Position numbers and translations under genes: made by a program. The notes under the pieces were generated by a model. The model did not search any database. It saw only the letters and a program-made list of their open reading frames with translations, and was not told where the DNA came from. From Tamarix chinensis (Eukaryota; Streptophyta; Magnoliopsida; Caryophyllales; Tamaricaceae), in assembly GCA_030549775.1 (NCBI GenBank), contig CM060173.1, positions 34,967,110 to 35,031,109 on the forward strand: a stretch of 64,000 bases of DNA. The letters run 5' to 3'. Below, piece after piece: positions 57,971 to 64,000 of this stretch; position 1 is the first letter of the stretch; every line of letters starts with the position of its first letter.

Positions 57971-58676
57971 TATGCAATTTCTGGACAAATCATTTTTGTA
58001 ACACCTCAAAGTTTAATTCAAATATTTTTTCTATTCTTTTAGTAGATAAATGTAAAATAATTGGGTGTTAACACTTAACACCATAATCAATTACTCATTA
58101 TGAATTTGGTTATTCTACCATTTTCATATCAAGTATAAGGAAAAAAATTAACGAGTCTAAACAAGATAACAAGAAAATAAGAGGAATTTTATGAATATAA
58201 ATAACATTTTGAAGATAACAAAAAATGAGACCGAAGAATAAATAATAAACAATCAATATAGATAACAAAATAAAAATCCAGCAGCATATAAGCCTAGAAA
58301 TTAGTAGAACACACACAAACAAACATAGCATCCCTAACCATCCCAAGATTTCTAACTGTAAATCGGCTAAAGAACATAAATACCAGCCTTCAAATAATTA
58401 GACGATGCTGCAACAAAATTGACACCCAACAACAAACTCAACAAGAAAAATCAACAAAGAAATGATTAAATCGGCCAAAGAACTAAATAATAGAAAAATT
58501 AAAGAACTTTACCTTATTTATACTCGCTGTCTTAGCCAACCGTTGTTCGAAATATAAACCTTAAGAACAAAGATCAAGTCAATAACACATAAAAAATTAA
58601 CGGTTGTAAATGGCAATGATAGATGATACATGACAAAAAAAAAAGGAATAAAAGAAGAATAGCACAACACTCACCT
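57971..58676. other. AT-rich intron-like sequence of the hAT element
   Basis: No recognisable gene. A TAACACCTCAAAGTTTAATTC stretch near 57999 resembles the start of an LTR but has no partner. On the minus strand CATCTAAG followed by GTGAGT at 58676-58671 is a good splice donor, so this is probably the first intron of the hAT gene. Confidence 0.5.
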
Positions 58677-59345
58677 TAGATGATGAAAGGCAATGGAATT
58701 GATAACAAGTCAGCGGTGGAGCTTGGAAGTAGAGTTTAGGAAATGGAAGAAGAGGAGATTGAAGAGGAAGGAAATGGAGGAGGAGATCGAAGAGGAAGGA
58801 AATAGAGGAGATCGAAGAGCTGAATCATGGAAGACTGGAAGTAGAGTTAGGGTTTCAATTTCATACTTGAAGAGAAAGAAAATGGATGAGGTGCGGGTGC
58901 TGACTGCCGAGTGCTGTCTGTGTGTGTTTGGTTGTCTGCGAGTATGTGACAATGACTCACCGTGTCTGTGTGTAGTGTGTATGTGCAATCACACACTGTG
59001 TAGTAGACTAGTAGGCGTGTGCATTTTCTCGTGACTCTGTGTGTGGGGCTGTGCGGTGTGCCTGTGTTTGTGTGAGTGTGTGGGCCTTTGTTTTTTCTTC
59101 TTGGTCTGGTTGTCTGGGTGCCAACGAGGCAGCTACGCTGCCGATGCAGTGTGTGTGTGTGCTAAGCTGTGTAATGTGTTTGTGTGTGGGCTGTCCCGAG
59201 CCACAGGCCCAAAGGTAAGGTTGTGCTGTGCAGAAAATGTATTGTAACTTAATATTAATATTTGTAATTAGATAGAAAAAAATTAGATTATAAATTAGAT
59301 TACGTTTAAATATAATGAACTTATTTTTAGAACTACATATTTTTA
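58677..59345 (-). promoter_or_regulatory. Untranslated leader and promoter region of the hAT transposase
   Basis: The minus strand has a CT-rich segment with repeats of CTTCCTCTTCGATCTCCTC (58740-58815), ending with the splice donor at 58676. Upstream on the same strand is a TG-rich plus-strand sequence (58900-59250) of higher GC. No coding sequence is supported, although frames up to 113 codons are open there by composition. Confidence 0.45.
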
Positions 59346-59500
59346 GCGGATCGGATAATTTACTAAAAAATCAGATCGGATATCCGGTCCGGTCTAATTT
59401 ATGTTTGATCGGATCCGATATCCGCTCCGATTTGTAAAAACTGGATCGCATATCCAAAATTTCAGATCGTTTTTTTGGATATCAGATCATTTTTTCGAAT
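59345..59500. repeat. hAT subterminal GGATATCC motifs, right end
   Basis: GCGGATCGGATAATTT, TCGGATATCCGGTCCGG, TCGGATCCGATATCCGC and TTGGATATCAGATC: the counterpart of the left-end cluster. Confidence 0.75.
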
Positions 59501-59523
59501 TTTAATTTTTCTGCACAGCCCTA

Positions 59524-59531
59524 CCTATACT
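59524..59531. other. Right 8-bp target-site duplication of the hAT element
   Basis: CCTATACT, identical to 53124-53131. Confidence 0.95.
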
Positions 59532-60900
59532 ACTAGTTTGGAAAGAAAATCTATATCACATATGTTATTACTTCATATTATATTCAGATTATGTATTAAG
59601 TTACTAAAACAGTAGCTAAGTATTAATAATTATTGTATATATTTCTAAATTGTTGAAGAACGTATTCGTATGAAAGCAATGCCTTTTCAATTGCTTACTT
59701 CTAACTACATTTTTTGTAATTTTGTTATAAATTGAAAATTATTTCTTCATTAATTGAAATGAACCCAAAGTATTTATTTCTTAACTTATAATTATCTTCA
59801 TAAGACCACATTGAGTCTCCTAAGGTGTTTTTGAAGATGATCTCAATGCCAACATCAGAAGGCTTATAGCTAATTCACGTTAATGAAAAGAACTCTGGCA
59901 GCTTGCCAAACCGCATCTTACTCTGATACGTCTGTACTCTAAACATGAAGCATCAGGAACTCCACATAAAATGTGGTCACGAGATTTAAAATAAAGGCAG
60001 GCAGATCTAACTTTTTTGTCGACCAAGGCTTTCAGTTGAAAATAATAGCATTACATATCTTCCGGATGGCCCGTAAAATTGAGCAATCACTTGTTCCGTT
60101 ATTTAAACAAGCAAGTAAATAAACTGTGCAGCGTGTACCCAAGAGAAGATGATCATGGTCAATATGATATTAGGGAGGGCCACGAAACCTAATTGCTCTG
60201 GATACATCGCACTGTAAGAAAAGATGAGCAGATGGATACCTGTTTTCTTTCCCAGAGCACCTAAAGCGCACGTAGCATCAATGTTAGGACATTGCTGACT
60301 GACATTTCAGGCAGTTATGAGAGAATTGGCGACCACTCTCCGCAGATATAAATGAATTCCAGGCAGGCAATCTTTGAAGCTCCGATGTTTCCCCCAGGAA
60401 AATTAGGAGGGCAACGAAACGTGGGTTGAGGATAGAAGGACAAGTTCTGAAACCCTTGCTTTCTACGCAGATATTGAAAAAGTGTCAGCAGGGTGTGGTC
60501 TCCACGATAGAAAATCATTTTGCCAAGCAGTGAACTGAATGATATCCACACTAAGAAATACGAACTGCCTCGTCGCACGGGAAACAGTGCTAAATAAATT
60601 CATTCCACCTTCTTCGGCATCCAATAATCAAATCCGATACATGCTGGATTGTAACATGAAAACAAACTCTTAAACTTGCAATTTGCAGGGGAACATAAAA
60701 TTATCATAACAATAAACTAACAAGAAAAACATGGAATGAGAAAGAGGAGGGGGGGGGCGTCTGCCTGTAAGTGAACTCAAATAGCTAATTATTCAAGAGG
60801 ACACACATGTAATCATAATCATTTACGGTTCCCCCCCCCCCCCCCAAGGGTTTTTATCGAGATAAACATTTACAGTCGATAACAGCAAACTTACGACATT
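59532..60900. other. Downstream region of the F-box gene; possible untranslated or noncoding transcript
   Basis: 59532-59790 is AT-rich. From about 59800 to 60660 the base composition is balanced and non-repetitive, as in transcribed sequence, and it lies 3' of the minus-strand F-box gene. The only notable frame, 87 codons at 60315-60578 minus, has no recognisable domain. A G9 run (60749-60757) and a C15 run (60831-60845) follow. It could be the gene's 3' untranslated region, another transcript or plain intergenic sequence. Confidence 0.4.
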
Positions 60901-61012
60901 ACAAACAATATTCACCTTATTCTTTGAATTTCAATACAAATTACATCATATGGATGGTGGGTCGGGGTTCGACTTCTCACACTAGCAAGCAATTTCTTCC
61001 CTGCACGAGAAC

Positions 61013-62506
61013 TCATACACCAACCTCTATCAATCGAGCCGACGCCCAGTTCTTAACACAAGGTTCCACTTTACAATCTTCAACTAAAACCCTTCTTAAG
61101 CTGGGTAAATTCATAACAAAAAACCCAACATGTGCAGATTCAAACCCACAACTAACAATGTCAACACATTCAAGTCCCTTACAACTCTTAATCAAAGCGA
61201 CCAATGCAAAATTCGTCAAACCTTTACACCCTCTCAACTTCAAATCAACCAAACAATCACAAGAAATCGCCATCGAAACAAACTCTTTATCTACCAACAT
61301 TTCGTTGTAAGACAAATCCAGCTTCCTCAATCTCTTCAGATTCTGACCCAAAGTCGTTAATAATCCAGGCACTCTCTCTACCACATCGCAATTGATAAGC
61401 GCTAATTCTTCAAGTACATTGCTCATGGATAAACTAAATGACTTGAGGCCTTCTCCTGTAACAAGACAACAACTCTGGAGTCTAACTACTGATAAATTCG
61501 TGAATGTCGTCGCCATAGCCGATAGGTGATCGTTGCTAAGGTCAAGTGGCAGTCGAAGGCAGAGTTGTCGAAGAGTCGATGAACTACGGGAATTTGTGAT
61601 GAATTGATACAAGCCTTGGCTGCTCCCACCATCATGAACTAGTAACGAGTTGAGGTTCATACAATTCTCAGATAATTTTCGGAGAACACCGTCAACTATG
61701 CTTCTACAAGTCCTTAATTCAACTTCTTCGAGGCCATCGCAACTACTACTCAAGCACTTTGTAAATGAAGAGATTGACCCTCCATCGCCGACACTTTCGC
61801 AGTTCATAAGCTTCAATTTTTTCAGATTCTTGGAGTTCCTCCATAACCAACCTAAACCCACATCATTCCAAGAAATTCCCGATATACTCAAGCTCTGTAG
61901 AAACAACATTCCATCGAATTCCTCATCGTCATCGGATCCCTTGAATCCCCAGAGACCAAATTGATGGTGTTGAGCGGAATTGCCAGAAATGATCACCGAT
62001 AGCTCCTCAAGGTATTTTAATTTCGCAACCCAGGAAAAATTAAGGGGCCGAGAGACAGAAATATTGAGCGACTTGAGGTGGGATGACGAAGGGAGACAAA
62101 ACAGAGTAGCGGGAGAAATAGGAGTCGGTAAGAAACGGAGGCGTTTGAGGTTTGGACAAGTAGATACGGCTGAAATGAGGAGGTGGCCGTTGATATCAAA
62201 CGCCGCCACTGTAGCAGTGGTGTTGTTAATATCAGCGTATGCGATATTGGGGCCGGCGGAGACAGAAAGCGAGGTGAGGAAAGGGTAGTGTGAGAGTAAG
62301 GATGAGAGAGATGATGGTGAAGCGTGAGTTGGTACGAGAAGAGAGAGGGAAGTTTTTGATAAACGGTAAATTTGTAGCCATCTTTTCGAGACAAGAGGAA
62401 GGGAAGGAGAGGATGATGAAGGCGTGGAAGATGATTGCAGCGATGATGATGAAAGAAGGCGTTGAAAGATTTCAATCAAAAGTTCATCACAGAGTAACGT
62501 ATCCAT
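61013..62506 (-). CDS. F-box/LRR-repeat protein (SCF ubiquitin-ligase substrate adaptor)
   Basis: A single uninterrupted frame of 497 codons, the only intact gene in the window. Residues 3-55 form an F-box (CDELLIEIFQRL, then PLVSKRWLQIYRLSKTSL with Trp at 43), split by a Ser/Pro-rich insert at about 18-37. From about 110 to the end come leucine-rich repeats of the Cys-containing F-box type, for example LKKLKLMNCESVGDGG, LEEVELRTCRSIVDG, LSVVRLQSCCLVTGEG, LEELALINCDVV, LRKLDLSYNEMLVD, LVDLKLRGCKGLTN and LECVDIVSCGFESA. In this family the F-box binds SKP1 of an SCF E3 ligase and the LRRs hold the target protein, usually in the nucleus or cytosol. The start ATG fits the F-box position and no upstream in-frame extension is better. 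No intron is seen. The target and the exact orthologue are not recognisable. Confidence 0.93.
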   Translation of the reverse strand: MDTLLCDELLIEIFQRLLSSSSLQSSSTPSSSSPSLPLVSKRWLQIYRLSKTSLSLLVPTHASPSSLSSLLSHYPFLTSLSVSAGPNIAYADINNTTATVAAFDINGHLLISAVSTCPNLKRLRFLPTPISPATLFCLPSSSHLKSLNISVSRPLNFSWVAKLKYLEELSVIISGNSAQHHQFGLWGFKGSDDDEEFDGMLFLQSLSISGISWNDVGLGWLWRNSKNLKKLKLMNCESVGDGGSISSFTKCLSSSCDGLEEVELRTCRSIVDGVLRKLSENCMNLNSLLVHDGGSSQGLYQFITNSRSSSTLRQLCLRLPLDLSNDHLSAMATTFTNLSVVRLQSCCLVTGEGLKSFSLSMSNVLEELALINCDVVERVPGLLTTLGQNLKRLRKLDLSYNEMLVDKEFVSMAISCDCLVDLKLRGCKGLTNFALVALIKSCKGLECVDIVSCGFESAHVGFFVMNLPSLRRVLVEDCKVEPCVKNWASARLIEVGV

Positions 62507-63418
62507 CCTTATACTAGATGGACGAAGGTTAAAGGATGAGGCAGCTGTTGTAATCCAGCCTATATCGGATTAAGCAACCAGACTTCCTTCTCTCGTGTTT
62601 GTAGAAGCGTCTTCTGTCTTTCGTTTTACCTTTCTCTGTCTCCACCTAACCCACTAAAGTTGTAAAATATGTTTCGGAAGTATCTTTTCCATCTATCTCA
62701 GCAAGCTTTTTAAGTTGTGGTTTGATTTGATTCATAAATTACATCAAGTGCGTGTCTTCAACGCTTTACTGGTTTTGTTCCAAAGAAAAATGCATCACAT
62801 GTACGAAGCAAGCAACTATATGAAATTAGACTCCATTATTATTTAAATCTTTTTCTTAATCAAGTTACTAAAATAATTATTCTATTATTTCCCCTATATC
62901 ATTTCCTAACACTTCTTGCTTCCACTCCCACGCCTTCATCTACTACCCCGACTAAACCCTATCCTTCTTCCCATCTACATCTGCTACATTCATCTGCTAC
63001 ATTCATACTTAGCAAAACTCGGGAATAGAGCAACAATCGGCAGCGACAAACAAAACGAAGAAGGTATGTTTATCGTGCCATATTATTTAATTATTTGCTT
63101 GACTTCACTCGCTGGCTACGCCACGCAACTTGAGATTCGTGCGCTGGCCAAACCACATAATGTGAGGTCCTCGCGTAAGTCATAAATCTATGTATGTGTA
63201 TAAATTTTGGAAATATCTATAAATATTAGATGTAATTAGTAAGGTAAAATTTAGAGATCGGATGTGTTAAACTTTATATATTTGGAATGTTTGCTGTATA
63301 AATAATTTAGATGGTAAAGCTTATAAATTGATAGATCTATAAATAAGTATATTTATATACATCTACAAATTAATATAATTCCAACTGTGATTGAAGTATT
63401 TTTATTATTGAAATTCAG
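62507..63418. other. Upstream region of the F-box gene and spacer
   Basis: 62507-62660 is non-repetitive and probably holds the F-box gene's leader. I do not see an obvious TATA box at a fixed distance. 62900-63190 is less AT-rich, with CATCTGCTACATTCAT repeated at 62978-63006, and AAGAAG followed by GTATGTTT (63057-63070) as a possible plus-strand splice donor. 63190-63418 is AT-rich and ends AAATTCAG, a possible splice acceptor for the frame that follows. Confidence 0.4.
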
Positions 63419-64000
63419 ATGAACCACAAGCAAAAAAAGTCATCTAATAGAAATGAGGGTTGTGGAGTTACCGCTTCAGCATATCATAGGAGTGAAGCTG
63501 AACAAGCACTACAACTCTCTTCGAAGATTCTAGCAAGTATTAAAAAATCTTTTATTAGTGGGATATGGCACAACAAAAAAATATAGTAGATTGTCACATG
63601 AATAAACACCAGACCAAGTATAACATAAAGCTCAGCAACAAGCTAATCATAATTATGAGATGCCTATAATTCCGACATCTGCAGACTATGTACGTCTTCC
63701 ATCATTTACTGTCAATGTAATTAATCCATCCTTAGGGACTGATGGGGGGCATACATCTTCAATTGGTCGATCATCCTTTAGTGATGAACCATCCTCCTTA
63801 GTTTGAATTGCACAACCATCCTCCTAGACCTATATGGGTCAACCATCGTTCTCAACCTATGTACATTATCCACCACCTATTAGTGAAAATGAAGGTGATG
63901 GCAGTGGTAATGACAACGAGGATAATGATGTAATACTAGATGAACGAGGTATGCGCCCAAGGGATGGTTGGTACTTGGTTGGACCATGTCTTGGAGATCC
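63419..64000 (+). pseudogene. Unrecognised reading frame, broken, running off the right edge
   Basis: After a splice-acceptor-like CAG, 63419-63586 encodes a 55-residue frame (MNHKQKKSSNRNEGC onward). A second frame, open from 63624, gives HNYEMPIIPTSADYVRLPSF and SSIGRSSFSDEPSSLV, and after two stops (63804 and about 63822) continues in the same frame as PPISENEGDGSGNDNEDNDV and DERGMRPRDGWYLVGP to the end. The Ser/Pro/Gln-rich then acidic layout resembles the low-complexity N-terminal region of plant CACTA Transposase_24 proteins, but I cannot confirm this without the part beyond the window. Not identified with confidence. Confidence 0.35.

Larger units (their letters stand above)
53132..59523 (-). 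mobile_element. hAT transposon, 6.4 kb, with exact TIRs and TSD
   Basis: The left end reads TAGGGGTGTGTA and the right end, inverted, TAGGGCTGTGCA (10 of 12 identical). Outside both lies CCTATACT. Just inside both ends are many GGATATCC-like motifs in both orientations (53160-53285 and 59345-59500). The interior has a minus-strand transposase gene (55140-57283) with an upstream untranslated exon and intron, and foreign pieces: a LINE endonuclease fragment at 57500-57970 and an LTR-like segment at about 53590-54290. The transposase is the zinc-finger BED, RICESLEEPER-like type. Stops make it non-autonomous. Confidence 0.93.

Noticed and set aside
58693..59034. 113-codon plus-strand frame with many Lys and Glu, then Cys
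   Set aside because: Lies in the hAT leader; the minus-strand splice donor and CT-rich leader explain the composition, and no domain is recognisable.
60961..60985. tRNA-like T-loop (GGGGTTCGACTTCTC)
   Set aside because: No acceptor stem, D-loop or anticodon arm could be built around it, and it abuts the F-box stop codon.

Overview
This window looks like nuclear DNA from a flowering plant. It is AT-rich, repeat-dense and almost gene-free. The evidence is plant-type transposon families: Athila-like and TGTAACACCC-type Ty3/gypsy LTR elements, a Cassandra element with a 5S rRNA-derived domain, CACTA elements with TNP2 or Transposase_24/Ulp1 proteins, a RICESLEEPER-like hAT, and an L1 LINE with a DUF4283/zinc-knuckle ORF1. 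One intronless plant F-box/LRR gene is also present. The species cannot be fixed from the sequence alone.

Layout. 1-7067: a decayed TNP2-type CACTA transposase on the minus strand, split by a 2.5-kb solo LTR ('LTR-B'), then AT-rich sequence. 7068-18503: a second LTR-B copy, itself split by about 8 kb of Athila-like retrotransposon (RNase H-integrase, ATHILA ORF-like region, 3' LTR). 18504-19371: the 3' end of a minus-strand gypsy integrase with its polypurine tract, abutting a third, inverted LTR-B (19372-26879). That third copy contains a 5.23-kb solo LTR ('LTR-D', 21396-26625) with a perfect TGCAT target duplication. 26880-32345: the 5' LTR, primer-binding site, gag, protease and start of RT of a plus-strand gypsy element. 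32346-43636: overlapping LTR-D-family remnants, interrupted by a Cassandra solo LTR (33434-33735, TSD CCCTC, 5S-like core) and a 5.5-kb CACTA element (36075-41550). 43637-44645: unassigned. About 44650-49560: a frameshifted L1 LINE. 49863-52825: a second Cassandra LTR, apparently opened by a 2.6-kb insertion. 53132-59523: a 6.4-kb hAT with a perfect 8-bp TSD (CCTATACT), carrying a LINE endonuclease fragment. 59532-64000: more gene-like sequence, with one apparently intact gene (F-box/LRR, 61013-62506, minus strand) and an unrecognised, broken reading frame at the right edge.

The genes do not form a cooperating cellular pathway. The window is a stack of nested insertions whose order can partly be read from interrupted copies and target-site duplications. 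Every transposon gene seen is broken. Many of the stops are explained by C-to-T or G-to-A changes, as expected for old methylated repeats. I found no tRNA gene, CRISPR array or operon, and no new biological system. The best observations are the exactly bounded insertions, the 5S-bearing Cassandra LTRs and the protease-bearing CACTA element. All family names come from recognising motifs by eye. No database search or alignment was run.
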